Below, piece after piece: positions 10,201-22,538 of a stretch of 64,000 nt of DNA; the stretch's first letter is position 1, and each line of letters starts with the position of its first letter. The position numbers and the translations under genes were made by a program. The notes below the pieces were generated by a model. It had not been told where the DNA came from, did not search any database, and saw only the letters and a program-made list of their open reading frames with translations. Location: positions 62,001-126,000 of the forward strand of contig BPQB01000074.1 of the NCBI GenBank assembly GCA_019973155.2, in the 5' to 3' direction. The stretch comes from Phanerochaete sordida. Taxonomy: Eukaryota; Basidiomycota; Agaricomycetes; Polyporales; Phanerochaetaceae.

Positions 10201-12803
10201 TCTTCAGGGCTTAGCTCCTCAAATTTTACAGAGCCGCTCTGCAGTTTGGTAATCAGAGGTAACAGCATAGATTCTCTGGTGTTCAACACACGGTTTGCTA
10301 TGGAATCAAAGTCTGACTTTTTGGTGAGTAAGTATCCTCCTACATTACTCTTTTTTATCTGAGCATGATTGAATGCAATCAAGGGAAAGTATGGATCTTG
10401 TTGGAATCGCTTGTCATGATACATTAGTAAATGCTTTTTGTGCAGCTGCTCTGATATTTGCTGTTGTCCACGATTGTTTCCTAGGCCTCCTAATCCATAT
10501 GGAAACAGCCAAGGGAATATCTGAGGATATAACTGTGGGTTGTCATATATGCTTTCAGCATCTTCTTTTTCTCCAATCCCAAGTGCCTTGCCACCTCGAG
10601 CAAAGTGCATTAAGGCTTTTTGTTTGATTACTCCTCTTTCATCTTGATCCATCAGTCTTGTGAGCTCATCAGGAGTCAAAGTCTGCACCGTGAACGAACA
10701 TGGACCTTCTTCAGTACCTTGATCTGGCTCACTGTCATTGACTGCTGTTGACTCTGGATCCTTCGTGGCATTAACTTCTTGATACTCAACAACTACAGGA
10801 GGAACATCCTCTGGATATTCATCCATGTTTTTCTGTGAGATCTCAATGTCCTGATAGTCTATGTGGTTCAACTTCAGCCATTCTAATGCGTCAATTACTC
10901 TGTTCTTGCGTACTAACAAAGGTGTTCTTTTCCAGTCACCTGATGATGGCTGAGATGGACCCAAATACAAAAAGGCTAAGACCTCGTCTAGTTCTTCTTT
11001 CTTGGGTGGTAACACTGACATAATCTTAGGCATTGGTACAGCATGGCAAACAGCATTGCAATGCATCTTGGATTTTCTGGACTTATTGACTTGGACAACA
11101 CAGTAGTTTCTGACAACTTTGGATATTAAAAGGTGTTCTGTCCATGACAAATACTTTAGCTGCAGAGGAATATCTCCGATCCATAGTCCATTGGCAAGAG
11201 CAAGCTGTGGAATTTTGTCCTGGTTTAAGGTATCCAAACAAGCGTGACACACGTGCTCACAGCTGCGGTCTAATACAGGGCCCTTCAAATCTGTAATAAC
11301 CTTCTTCTTGGATAGTCTCTCTTTGTGTGTTACACCAGGTACTTCTAAGCAGGAAAAAATGTTATTGTCTATCAAATCTAATGCTGTAACATGTTTAACG
11401 CTTTTCAGTTCTCCGCATACTGCACATCCATATTCTTCGATGTTTTCAAATTCCATCTCCTTACAAAATCCGTTTATTATTGATCTTTGTAGCTTTTCTG
11501 AAGGTGGTTGAGGAGGAAACAGAGATTCCTTGTATTTTTTGGCGTTGTACTTTCGCTTTTTCTCCTTAAATTCAGCATCATCTGCCTTTGTTTCCTTCCA
11601 TCTATTGTGCTCTTTTAATCTCAGCTGAGCTTCGTTTTTCTGTCGATACAGACGCATTCGTTGAGCTGTTGTAAGGGGTTCTTTGTTTGCTTCAAATACA
11701 GTCAAAAACTGTGGGCATTTGCTGCAGTCATGCTCATTGATTTTTGCTATAATGTAGAACAAGTCTAATCCACGCCTGTTGCCAATCACCTTGTGCTTTT
11801 TTCCAATTTGCAGCAGCATGTTTTTTGTAGCTCTTTCACAAAGTAGTGAAAGTGGTACCTGAATTGCAGGAACACTTGCGAATACTTCTTTGTCTTTATT
11901 GTGGATATACCCTGCAATACGATATGTTTTATCAAGATTCACTTGTGCATTCGGATCTAATGCAAGCAAGTCTTCTGCAGTCCAAGACTTTTTTGCTTTG
12001 TATCCACCGCCGTAATATTTTTGATCAATTGAGACTGATTCACTCAATGTTACTTGATTACTGTGCTTCAGTGGTTCATACATAACAAAACCATGTGAGT
12101 ATACTGATGTCTGACCTATTAACATACAGAAATCTGCTCTTTTGATAAAATTCCGTTGCATTAAAGTTCTAACATAACGAATGATGTGTGCAACTTGTCT
12201 CCTAGGAACACAGAATTGCCACCAGTGGTATGGGCAGAACATCTGAGTATAGTGTAGAGTTTTCAATGGATAGCACAAGCAATTCTGGTAAGAAGCATTC
12301 TGTGTTTCAATACAGCGTTCCAATATGCTCAAGTGTTTTGTTTTGTGATTTTCAGATCTAGTTCCATGTAGGCTAGTCCACGAAGAAGACATTGCCAATG
12401 TACATTGCTTTTTTTGACAGTTCATGTACGGGAACTGTTCAGCGCTTTTGGTGATGGTGGCTGCTACCATGCTGCTAGGCAGCGAGAGTTTTGGATGATC
12501 CCTATACTCTCCTAAAGGGAGGCTACTCATTTCTTTGAAACAGCCAGAGTCCAAAGGCTGTACAGAGCTTATGGTGCCTGTTACCAGGGTACTCCTGTCT
12601 CTAAAACAGCTGGAGTCCAGAAGCTGCCCAGAACTTATGGTGCCTGGTACCAGGTTACTCCTGTGTCTGAGGCAGCCCGAGTCCAAAGGCTGCACAGGTC
12701 TTGTGGTGCCTGTTACCAGGGTACCCAGGTACATAGACCAGTCTGGGTCCATGGACTGAGCAAAGTGCATCCCTATGGCATTTGCACTCAAGTTGCAGGG
12801 CAA
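7239..12803 (-). pseudogene. Helitron RepHel with inserted chromodomain, N-terminal and Rep part
   Basis: This 1854-residue frame is the rolling-circle transposase of a Helitron. In order it shows a repetitive N-terminus; a region with Cys pairs (CSKCPQF, YGCAVCGELK); the Rep domain with its metal-binding LHLHMLIW motif (near residue 1000) and the tyrosine motif YITDYVTKSS (near 1195); a chromodomain-like insert EWLVEKIL...FLVKWDAGDRTW (near 1355-1410); an acidic linker; and the helicase Walker A GGMAGTGKS (near 1800). The expected role is nicking and strand transfer plus DNA unwinding. It stops at TAG (7239-7241), and the same frame continues in 5814-7232, giving about 2330 residues overall. 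Autonomy is doubtful unless the stop is read through. The true start codon is uncertain. Confidence 0.85.
12535..12738 (-). repeat. Three tandem 66-base repeats coding 22-residue repeats
   Basis: CAGYYNGAGTCC boxes begin at 12541, 12607 and 12673, exactly 66 bases apart. They encode three imperfect 22-residue repeats (VTGT...QPLDSGC) near the N-terminus of RepHel. The repeat keeps the frame open. Confidence 0.85.
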
Positions 12804-13376
12804 GAAGAGATACTGCTTGCATCTTCCAAGAGTGGAAGGTGCAGCGATTGTATTACCCTTGCCTATAGTGTCTAGTGTGGCTCAGTCATATTATGCAATC
12901 AAGCAACCGCTGTCATGGACGCACTTTGTTTGGCAAGTGGTGAGTGGTAAATAGAAGGCCTGCTACAGCTTTCATATAGAAGAGCTGTAGCCAGAAAGCA
13001 GAGAGCTAGAACCATAAAGACGCTGGTGGGCATGGTGGTGGTTCAGAATCAAGAGGTGAGACGCTCAATCAATGATGGGATCCCGCTATATACTGCTTAC
13101 ATAAGACAAATTGACGCTCAGTGTGAAGGAAAGGTGTTTGTCGCCTCTTTCATTATGAACACAGTACTATGAATGTCTAGAGTAAGAAGATCGTACACTA
13201 TGTTGACAGAAGCTTTGAATAGCTACAAACAGTGTGATGTCACAGTGCGTAAGCTTGTAACTGCATTCAGTCTCCGCTTTAATTTAGAGCGGCACATTAT
13301 AATTTGAAGAACAGCAGAGTTTCACGTGCAGAAGTGTCATACACGTCAGCTTGCTCCTTCACTCTATCCCGCTCAA
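12804..13376. other. Intergenic region between RepHel and the first F-box-like gene
   Basis: AT-rich DNA between divergently transcribed genes, so it should hold both promoters. I could not find the Helitron 5' terminus here. A CACGTCAG motif lies at 13342-13349. Confidence 0.4.
13342..13349 (+). promoter_or_regulatory. CACGTCAG motif upstream of F-box-like gene 1
   Basis: An E-box/CRE-like CACGTCAG octamer lies 28 bases before the ATG at 13377. The same octamer stands before the two downstream paralogues at 14970 and 16749, which argues for a retained regulatory site. Confidence 0.5.
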
Positions 13377-14614
13377 ATGTTCAGTAAACTGGCTGAGGAG
13401 ACTATTGTTGACATTTTCCACTATGTAGGCACAGATGAGGACCACAAACATGCAATGTTCATGGCTTGTCGCTATGTCAACAAACAATTTGCTCGAATAC
13501 TCATCCCTGAAGTCTTTCGTGTCATTCATGTGAAGCCGTTTGACCATGGGTTCAAGAAGGACTACTTCAAGGACATTATCAAGTTTCTCTTTGTTAAAGA
13601 TCACATTGGGGAAGCTGTCCGGAAGTTTATCATTCAAGGGCCATCCAACCATTCTGCTGCCCGTTCCACAGGCACCCGTGGAGTGTTGCAGTCAGCAGTA
13701 CTCTCCCAAATGCTATCCATGCTTCCTCGCCTTCTGGATCTTCACATGATAGACCTCACCTTTGTCACCACCGAAGTCTTCCTGGATGGTACCACCCGAG
13801 ATCCTCCAAACTCTTTCACCTCTCTTGTTCTTTCACATGTGATCATGGATAGTGCTGCTCTATATCCTCGACAATCACTCCTCTTGCCATCATCTTTGCA
13901 GAACCTGACAATTGGGTTCTGCATGTGGCCATCTTTGTCTCATAACATTTACCATGGTTACTCGACATATCCACTCAACGTTACCTCAGCATGCACCTAT
14001 ACGTCAGCTCCCACTCGCCTCTTTGCCACGATGACAATGTTGCAACATCTTCATGTATACCATCATCACACGAGGGAAGTCTCTAAGGTCACTGCCGCTA
14101 TCAAGAACAATGAAGCAACCCTGGAGACGTTGAGCATCTGCCTTGACATGAATGGTCTGTATTTCACTTTATATTCCCCTTGCTGCAGCACTGACAGAGC
14201 TGTTCAGACTCGTACCTTCCACTTCTCCATACTTGCAACAAGTTACAGCACTTGTGTATTTTACCTGCAGTCAGAAATACTGCAAACATCCTTCACCTTC
14301 TTTTCAAGAACATTCCTACATCTCCCTTTCCTTCATCCATCACGAAGCTTACAATCGCACTGGAGATCAGTGGGATGAAGTCACTGAACTCCATCCGTGA
14401 CCAGCTTCAAGGATACTCATGGGCACACCTTGCTGCTCAGGTTCTTCAACATTTGCCAAACATTCAAGAGGTCTGCTTACATATATCCAAGTCACAAATC
14501 TTGCCTGCACTTGGAGAAGAAAGTCTTCCATTCGTTCGCATGTTCCAGAACAGCTTTCAAGAAACAAATGTATCAGGTATAGTCAGGAATGTATATACAA
14601 ATACAGATCACTGA
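13377..14614 (+). CDS. F-box/LRR-like protein, paralogue 1
   Basis: The N-terminus MFSKLAEETIVDIFHYVG...CRYVNKQFARILIPEVFRVI matches the F-box-like pattern (hydrophobic helix pairs, 'vc+..+ll.p.lf..i') seen in agaricomycete F-box families. The following 250 residues contain leucine-rich, LRR-like segments (LPRLLDLHMIDLTF, LPSSLQNLTIGF, MLQHLHVYHHH). Exon 1 is long. A short intron starts at GTCTGT (about 14155) and ends CTGCAG. Another lies near 14230-14270, after which the frame FKNIPTSPFPSSITKLTIAL...VLQHLPNIQEVCLHIS carries the C-terminus. The presumed role is substrate choice for an SCF ubiquitin ligase, inferred only from the motif. The exact 3' exon border is uncertain. Confidence 0.6.
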
Positions 14615-15012
14615 TAGATTTTGCAGCTACTTACAACTGTGTAACTGGCCAGCGATGCTGCATTGACTCTAATCACTCTATTAGCATCGCATGGTATGCT
14701 TTACGGCAGCTGACTTTATGATATAAGCACTGATACCTAGTTAGATAATGTGCTCCACACATGCGGGTATATTCGCTGTCCCCTCTTGGAAGTATAGTAC
14801 TTGTTGGGTTAGAGTATTCACCGTGTTTATGCAAACAATTTTCTGCAGTACAAGGGGACTATGTGTTCAAGGAATGTAGTGCAGAAATCCGACAGGAAAT
14901 GCTTGAAAATATTCCAATTGCAAATCGGACGCTTGCATTAGTAAGCACATAGGCGCCTGAGCCGCAAGCCACGTCAGCAAAGACTGCTTCACGCCTTTCA
15001 ACGCTTACCACC
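14615..15012 (+). promoter_or_regulatory. Upstream region of F-box-like gene 2, with CACGTCAG at 14970
   Basis: About 400 bases without a gene. CACGTCAGC lies at 14970-14978, 35 bases before the ATG at 15013, followed by a pyrimidine-rich stretch and CTTACCACC directly before the ATG. The layout matches the region before gene 3. Confidence 0.45.
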
Positions 15013-16398
15013 ATGAACAAGCAGCCTGTGGAGCTGCTGGACAAGGTAATGAAGGAGCTGAGCATAGATGACGCTCAAGGTGTTCAAGCTCTTCGTCAAT
15101 GCTGTGAAGTCAGCAAGCATTTGCGGAAGATAGCACTGCCTCATGCTTGGAAGTCCATCCGATGCTTGCCACCAGCTGGTGGAAGCTTGGAAACGTTCCG
15201 CGAGTTTGACACCAGCTCTCCGTGGGAGAATCACAACAAGTTCTTCTTTGCTACACCTACCATATCCTGCCATGTCAAGAAATTGACAGTGGTGGGAGTT
15301 CACCCCGAATACTTTCTTCACCCAAAGCATCACTACCACAAGCACGCCTTTTCCTACGTTTCGATCCATGCCATCCATAACCTCATCAGCGCTTTTCCCA
15401 ATCTCAAACATCTTTCAGTCCAGAGGGTAGTTTTGAAGCCTTGGCTTCATAGCAGCCATGAGGACTACCTTCCTGCTGTTCTGCAGCTTCCCTCAATCCA
15501 GAAGCTATCTTTGCATGAAGTCAGACTCCCTGAACTCCCCATCGATTCGATCAGCTTCCTCCAGATTCCTTCTATTACCTCTCAGCTCTACATTCGGTGC
15601 ACATGGTCCCTCGATGACCCAACGCTGGCTCCCGACTTCTCCGACATCATCTCCCCTTCTGCCTCTCTACAGAGCCACGTTTCCTACAACATAACACGGT
15701 CGCACATGGAGTATATGACAAAGATGGAGGGATTGAAGACGCTTCAGGTGTACAAGGAAATGGTTACGAACCCGGAAAAGCTACAAGCTGTGATCAACAC
15801 CAACGCTGGTACACTTGAAACTGTGCTGCTCCAAATCTGTAAGTTGTCACTCTGGCACTTAAAGAGCTCATTCGATGACGGTATTGTAGGGGATAGTTCG
15901 GAACAGCCCTGTCTCTCCGAATGCTTAAAGCTGAAAGAGTTTACTCTTGCGCTTTGGCCATGTATCAACGAGACTTGCGGCAAGTACTTCAGGGAGATGT
16001 TCCAAGGTCTTTTCCTTCAATTGCCAAAAAATTTGCAACGCATCCGCATTCTTCTTTTTTGGGGATTGGACATCTGGAGTACGTGAATCTAAAAATTACG
16101 CTATATATGCAAAAAGGGCTAAAATATGGTTGGTGTAGCGGTCTATGTCCCTGCTGTTGAGGATTACGAGCAGGAGGAACAAAGCGTAACAGAAGACAAA
16201 CAATGCCAATGCACAGAGTCTATCAACTGGGCACTGCTTGCTCAACATCTTGTTGCTTCACCTGCCAATCCAGGTGTCATGGACATCGAACTTGTTGGGC
16301 CTGAGAAAGCACACGAAGGGTTTTGGTCTAGGCAAGACAATCTCAAGGAGCATATTTCCCAGCAGCTTTATGGTGAAGGGTACAAAGGTCTGTCATAA
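15013..16398 (+). CDS. F-box/LRR-like protein, paralogue 2
   Basis: It starts MNKQPVELLDKVMKEL...CCEVSKHLRKIALPHAWKSI, an F-box-like helix set. LRR-like segments follow (FPNLKHLSVQRVVL, YLPAVLQLPSIQKLSLHEV, FLQIPSIT). Exon 1 ends about 15839 at GTAAGT. A middle exon codes LKEFTLALWP...LPKNLQRIRILLFWG. The last exon from about 16160 codes DYEQEEQSV...INWALLAQHLV...QLYGEGYKG. It is closest to the next gene: the YLPAVLQLP and FLQIPSIT blocks are the same, and the three-exon plan is shared. It is probably an SCF adaptor or an orphan relative. Its neighbours mark a local tandem expansion inside the mobile unit. Confidence 0.6.
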
Positions 16399-16795
16399 TA
16401 CTTATCGACTGAGATCAAAAGGTCTAATAACAGAAAATTGATGTACAGGATCGTTGAACTTTCTGTATTGCACTGGGTTCCCTTTTCTCTCTGAGTTGTA
16501 GATGGGAGTACGATCATGAGTATGGAGAACAGGAATGCAATGCGTCAATGTTTTGAATGGCAAAAATTGGATCTAAGCATGCACACAGTATAATTGGCCC
16601 ACACGTTAATGTCACTTCCTAACTTCCTTTTGCCATAAGCTATGATATTCTAACAGTTGCAACTGAAAGGCCCTTTCAGAGCACGTGTAAGCACCCTGCT
16701 TGATAAGTGTAAAATCACATGACACAAATCACATGATTATGTGAGGGCCACGTCAGTGCGCTCAGCAACTACCCTTGCTTTTAACACTCACCACC
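16399..16795 (+). promoter_or_regulatory. Upstream region of F-box-like gene 3, with CACGTCAG at 16749
   Basis: Intergenic DNA of about 400 bases. CACGTCAG occurs at 16749-16756, 39 bases before the ATG at 16796. ACTCACCACC precedes the ATG, as it does before paralogue 2. Confidence 0.45.
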
Positions 16796-18202
16796 ATGAA
16801 CAATCAGCCAGCAGAACTCATCGACAAGGTCTTTGAAGAGCTCGCTCTAGACAAGGATGGTGGCTACGAGGCCCTGCACTCATGTATCAAGGTCAACAAA
16901 GCGCTCCGAGCCCTGGGAAGACGCTTTGCTTGGAAAAGTGTTGAGTGCTTGCCACGCGGACACCCACACTCCTACATCTCTGCCTCTGATTCTCCCTGGG
17001 AGAAGCAAACCAAGTTTTTCCATACCACTCCGGATACATCTCAGTTGGTCAAGCACATAACAGTCATAGGAGTCAAGCCCGAATATATCTACGACGAGGA
17101 GGAATCATACCTTTTCGGCGATCTACTGGCTTCGGTACCCATTTGTGCCATCAACAACCTTATCAGTGCGCTCCCCAACCTTACCTCTCTGTACCTCGAC
17201 AGGGTCGCCATACACCCTTGCCTTCATAAAGACCACGAGAGCTACCTCCCTGCCGTCCTTCAGCTTCCCGCCCTTCAGAAGTTGGCTCTCCAAATGGTAG
17301 TCATTCCCAACCTTGACAACAATTCTACCACCTCCACCTTTCTCCAAATACCCTCTATCACTTCTGAAGTCTATGCCGAATGCAAGTGGCTCACCGACCA
17401 GGTCCAGTATGAAGATAATGACGACCCGAATCGTTTCAATTCCATCATCCCTCCTCCTTTGTCCCTGTCCAGCCACGTGTGTTTCAGGGTTACACAGTTC
17501 CACTTGGAGTATCTCAAGAGAACGAAAGGCTTGAAGAGGCTGGAAATATACGACATGGTGCTGTTCGGGAATGATGTCGATCCTCATGTGGATGAGGTGA
17601 TCAAGAACAACAAGGATACGCTCGAGTCGTTATCTCTTGAATCCTGTAAGAGGTTCTTCACATATTCTTGTCCAGGCACTAATCGCCCAGTATTTAGACC
17701 TGGCTTTCACCACACTGGCATCTCACTCACAGTGCACCAAGTTGAAGGATTTCACCTATGGGATAGTGGGCATTACGCAAGACTCTACATTCGAGGACGA
17801 AGAACTGGCCCTCAGCAACCTGATACCTCGGATGCCTAAGAACCTCAGCCGCATTCGCCTGACTTTTGTCTGGGGGTCAATGAGATGGTGTATGTTTAAT
17901 TCATCAGATCATGGTCCATTTATCATCTCACATACTGTTGAGTAGACGATTACGATTACCAAAACCATCACTCAGTTACCGTACATGCAAGCATGAGCCA
18001 GAACGAATTCAGAGAGCGTCTGGAAGGCTTCTTTTGGGGGCAGCTGGCGGGATATCTCAAGATCTCTCTTTCGACACACGCTGCAGTGGAGATAGAGATC
18101 CTTGCATCTGGTCACGATGCAGCTGACTTTTGGCCTAATCAAGTCGGCTTGCAAGAGTATATCCGCAAGGAGTTCTACAACCAGGGGTTCCAAGGTACGT
18201 AA
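16796..18202 (+). CDS. F-box/LRR-like protein, paralogue 3
   Basis: It starts MNNQPAELIDKVFEEL...CIKVNKALRALGRRFAWKSV, aligned with paralogue 2 from the first codon. LRR-like runs are LPNLTSLYLDRVAI, YLPAVLQLPALQKLALQMV and TFLQIPSIT. Exon 1 ends at about 17646 (SLES, then GTAAGA). A second exon codes YLDLAFTTLAS...LPRMPKNLSRIRLTFVWGS-type sequence. The last exon from about 17993 codes NEFRERLEGFFWGQLAGYL...VGLQEYIRKEFYNQGFQG and ends TAA at 18200. Function beyond an F-box-like label is unknown. High similarity to its neighbour in protein, intron plan and promoter motif shows tandem duplication. Confidence 0.6.
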
Positions 18203-19004
18203 CACTGACTGAGCACATTGGACACCGTGAAGCTTACTGTGCAGCCAGATGTAGACAGGGTCACTTTCCTGTACAACGAGCGGTACCCTTTGTACTCTGC
18301 GCTGTACGCCGAATCAGTGCACTAAACTGCACTGCTCTTCGAACCTTCTCCCTTTCCGTCTATGCTTCCCAGTGCACAGCTGTATTTTGCTGACTCATCT
18401 GCTGTCCCTTAACTCCCACGAGTTTGTAGGTTAAGATGAGCGGTAGTATATAGCTAGTCAACCTGTACACGCAAATATCCAGAATATTTATACCTCCTTT
18501 GCCTCATGACAGAGCGCTATCGGACCATATTGATCTTGTAAGGGTAGATTCGTCGAACAGAAGAAGCAGAAAGGAACTTGATTGCAGAGACCATCATCTG
18601 GAAAAACCCCATATGTTAATTAGGTGTATTCAAAAGATAAGCCCACGCTAACTGCTTTATCAATATTTTACAGATTAATTCATAGTTAAACGCACTTTTT
18701 AATTGCTTTTCCTCTATTTGGCTGTTTTTTGTACAGCATTTCCATATTATGGAACTACTATTTATCTAATCATCTTTTTTTAGCTCTTTGACATGAGATA
18801 GATCAAGTAGTAATGAAATAGGATCAAATAGATTAAATAGAAGCAAATTAGAGCACAAAATTAGTGTACAATTGGAGCATAATTAGTATCTGCTACGGCA
18901 TGAAATACCCCTCTACATCTATTTCCATATTTACCGCTAAATAGTACTAACTAGCCATGGAGGTTTTTGCAGATGATGCTAGATTACACACACGAGACAA
19001 AGAA
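18203..19004. other. AT-rich intergenic region, no gene seen
   Basis: This 800-base stretch between converging genes is AT-rich with short ATTAGAGCA-like runs. I see no open frame, repeat border or RNA gene in it. Confidence 0.4.
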
Positions 19005-22000
19005 TTACGAGCGCATGGGAGCCTTGCCCTTGCTCTTGTAAGTTCCATGTGGAGAGGCGACAACCACTAAGCCAAAGACGTTAAGATTAAGGTTGGGCAC
19101 GATGGTGTTGTTGTTGTTCTTGTCCCAATAACCGATGCTGTAGAACACGCCCAAAATACACTGCTCCGGAATGTCTTGTGCAGCGATCTTTGGCGCAGTG
19201 TCCATGACGGTATGAACATCGATCTTGTTGCTGGAGAGACTGCCCTGAACATACTCCCGCAGATCCCATACTGGAACTGTGACAAGTTGTATCAGAAACC
19301 AGCATGGAAACATATGTGAGAACTTACCGTCGTCAGTAGCATTAAGGATCTGCTGATCGCCCATAGGCACAATGAACGACTTGTAAAAGGCTCCTTGAGG
19401 CTGCTGCTTGATCTTCTTCTTCTGAGGCCCGAAAATGAATGACTTTCCGCTACTGGAAGCAGAGAAGTACGGAGCCGCTAGAGGTGCAGTTTATTGTACA
19501 GTGAGTTATATGACGAAGTGCATATATTTGATACATACAAGGAGTCTTTCGTGGAGAGCCGGTATAACCATCTGACTGAGGCATGGTCTTGAAGCTGATC
19601 CCACTGTTGTAGGTAGGAATGCTGATCCTCTTGACCCTTCGAACAGCTCCAGCAAATCCAGCAAGACGATGGAGATGAATGTCTGAAAAGGCAAGCTGAA
19701 TAGCCTTTTGCTGTCTATTGTTGACTGCATGTCCATGAGCACCGCGATTAAACATCAATAACATACGGTACTCACCTTGAGTACCGCCAAGGTCGTTCGA
19801 CACATGCATACCCCAAGACACAAACACCTCTGCAGCGCTGACAGACCCAACCTTTGCAATGGCCTTGACACGGCTAGTTCTGAGAATGAAGTAGTCCTTG
19901 GGGTTAGCGGTCATCATATTGACGGCACCGCAGAAGACGGGAGCGGTGATAACAGCCTTGACTTGACTGTACAAAGACTGAGTATGAACCAGGCGAGAGT
20001 TATTGAAGGCAACTTACTTCTTCGACTCAACAGTAGGGATCTTAAAGTGCCGTAGAGCAACTTCAATATGTGCTGCATGAGCTGAAACCTCCATCTGAGG
20101 CTCAACATAGCTGCACAGTAATATGTCAGCCAGATTTAGTGAATTTGTCAAAGATATTGCTTACCGAAGCGGAGGGAGGGTCTGGTAAAAAGGCACCAGG
20201 AACTTGTCAAATTTATCAGCCAGGTCTTCGTCGTTCATCATTTGCTCGAGGATTGCTGGGCTGCAAATGTGACATTCCTTTGGCCTGCTGAACGTCAACA
20301 TCACGACTTGGAACCACCACGGGAACACTTACGCCTTCCAAGGCTCCACAGGGCCACCAGCAGGAGGAATAGGGGCCTTCTCGTCATAGTCAGACTCAGC
20401 CTCACTATCCTCGTCATTGTCGTTGCTAGGCTCCATGTCTTTATGTTGGCTGTCGTCGAGGAAGAGGTTGTTGCCTCGGTCTTCCTCTGGCTGAGAGAAC
20501 CGTGTGGCAGATGAGGAACCAACATGCTGACGTTGAGACTGAGGTGGAGTCGTGAAGTCCTCCAGTCGGAGCTTCTTAGCAGCGGATCTTTTGAGGATTG
20601 AAAGTAAGAGGGGGTGCGAATATTAGATGTAGGCGTACGTACTGAGAAAATGATTGATCTTCAACATCGTCTAGCTCCATAGGGCTGGATAACGCAGGAA
20701 GCTGGCGCTTTCTAGACGGTGTCTTCCTGTACAAATGTAAGATGTGACGTTCCTTGACAGTATACAGTGTCTCAGCTTACATGGGAGAAGGCGTGGGCGG
20801 TGTGACTCTGTCCTCATCCTCATGACGAGCACTATTGCTGCTGGTCAGTTGTGTACATAAGTCAAGCACTTCACAGCAAACGCACGGCTTCCTTGGGCTC
20901 TCCATGATATTTTCATCCCAGTCTTCGCTGAAACGACCACGAGAGGTGACCTTGCCTTGTCGAGCGCTGGAGGTCTGGTGCTTCTCAGGTGCAGAAGAAC
21001 GAACACTTGTGTGTACGAGAATAAGCATGGGAGTATGTTGATTGAGGGCTGACTTCTTACGGAATAACAACCTCCACCTTGTTCTTGACAGAGGAGGACG
21101 GCTGCTTAGCAGGTGGTCTACGAGTATCCTCATCATCTTCATCAAGCTCATCCACCTGGTCGTTCTCCTCATCCTCGTCTCCATGGTCCCGATAGCTGGA
21201 AAAAAAGCAGGGCACTTGTCAATACACACAAGTAAGGTGGCAACCTATAATGAGCTTCGTACCTGATAGCAGGTATAGGGACTTTGCGTCTAGGCTTAGG
21301 AGGAGAGACAGAAACCGGAGGGTCTAGCAGCTCAACGTCCTCTTCGTCGTCTCTAAAAGAACACTGATTAGCAGCCACCGTGTTCAGAACCATACAAGCA
21401 GAGCAGTGAAACTGCTCAGCATGCAGAGGGCCTATACGGTGAAGCAGGGTAAAGTATAAAGAATGCAAGACGTACTGAACAACTTCTGCAGTCTTCACAA
21501 CCTTCGGAGGACGGCCTCGCTTGCGTGGAGGAGGTTTCGGAGCTTCTTCCTCCATACCATCCTCGTCGTTCCTGATGACTTGGTCAGACGAAGGTATAGT
21601 ATGATCGAATATGAGAGGCTTACTTTGCAGGAGGCTGGACTTTGCGAGGACGACCAGGGCCTCGACGAGCAGCAGGTTTTCCGTCATCTGCTTGCTTCCT
21701 GCACACAGAAGGAATTAAGTTTATTGAACGCAGCCTCAGGTAATAACTGACTTCTTGGCCTCCTCGTCCTTGGGCTTGGGAGGGCGGCCACGGCGCTTGG
21801 TAGGGACTTCCTCCTCAGAGGACAGGACATAGTCTGCATCAACCTTGGAAGGCTTCTTCCTTACGTTGCGTGAAACCCTAAGATTACTACAGGTTAGAAT
21901 AACAACCACCATGACGAAAATAAGGAACGTACTTTGGGTCATCCTCATCATCATCGATCTCGTCCTCGCTGAAGGTCACATTGAAAAGCTCCTCCTTGAT

Positions 22001-22157
22001 CCAGTCCTGAGAAGCCTTGGCGTTGGCCTCCTTGCCTCCAGAGCGCTGCTGGTAGGTGCTAAAAATATGGATTAATTGTGCGCACAAAAAGCAGGCAGCA
22101 GGTAACATACTTGGTGACCTTAGTGTTGGTAGTGTTCTTCGTAGATGCAGCAGGCAT
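19005..22157 (-). CDS. Multi-exon AT-hook protein with a conserved C-terminal domain
   Basis: Start ATG is at 22155-22157 (MPAASTKNTTNTKVTK). More than ten short exons read on to MRS-stop at 19005. The N-terminal half is acidic and disordered. It holds three AT-hooks, RRGRPPK (about 21790), RRGPGRPRK (about 21650) and KRGRPPK (about 21520), so minor-groove DNA binding is expected. The C-terminal third has the blocks PAILEQMMNDEDLADKFDKF, VFCGAVNMMTANPKDYF, HLHRLAGFAGAVRRVKRISI and IPEQCILGVFYSIGYWDK. These align with the gene at 41104-42472, so this is a distinct conserved domain of unknown function. The gene is divergent from 22539-23718 and shares a 380-base promoter. One intron (about 21357-21474) holds a GAGCAGTGAAACTGCTC hairpin. 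Confidence 0.65.
21401..21417. repeat. GCAGTGAAACTGC hairpin, copy 1 (intronic)
   Basis: GAGCAGTGAAACTGCTC has a perfect 7-base stem around GAA. It sits in an intron of the AT-hook gene. Related copies are at 29166, 29989, 30039, 30524, 30717 and 30867. Confidence 0.65.
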
Positions 22158-22538
22158 ATTGAAGATAGAGAGGTAGCTCAGGGTAAGCTGAACAAAGGTG
22201 GGGGATAGAGACTGAGAGATCTCTGGAGTGCCACGTCGACATTGCAGCCTTTTATAACAATGTCTCTGATGGGTTTATCGGAGTCTAGGGGTACTGTACA
22301 GTTTTGATTACCAAAGACTGACTTTCAGAACATGTGATTAATCCGTTGAGGTGACGACGTCGATAAGACCCGTCCTTTCAGAGTGTTCTTGACCTCGTAC
22401 CACAACCTACTCACTGCAAGTAGAATTGCTGCTTTGAGCTACAACATGGCAGTGGATATTTTGTATTGCAACAAGGAGAAATTCCGCAAGTAGCCTCTAC
22501 CTCAAAGATTACTCAACATTTACACATCTTCAGAGAAT
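22158..22538. promoter_or_regulatory. Shared promoter of the divergent AT-hook and OB-fold-like genes
   Basis: This 381-base gap separates two head-to-head start codons, so it must serve both genes. TTTTATAACAATG near 22250 could be a TATA-like site for the minus-strand gene. No repeated element is seen. Confidence 0.45.
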
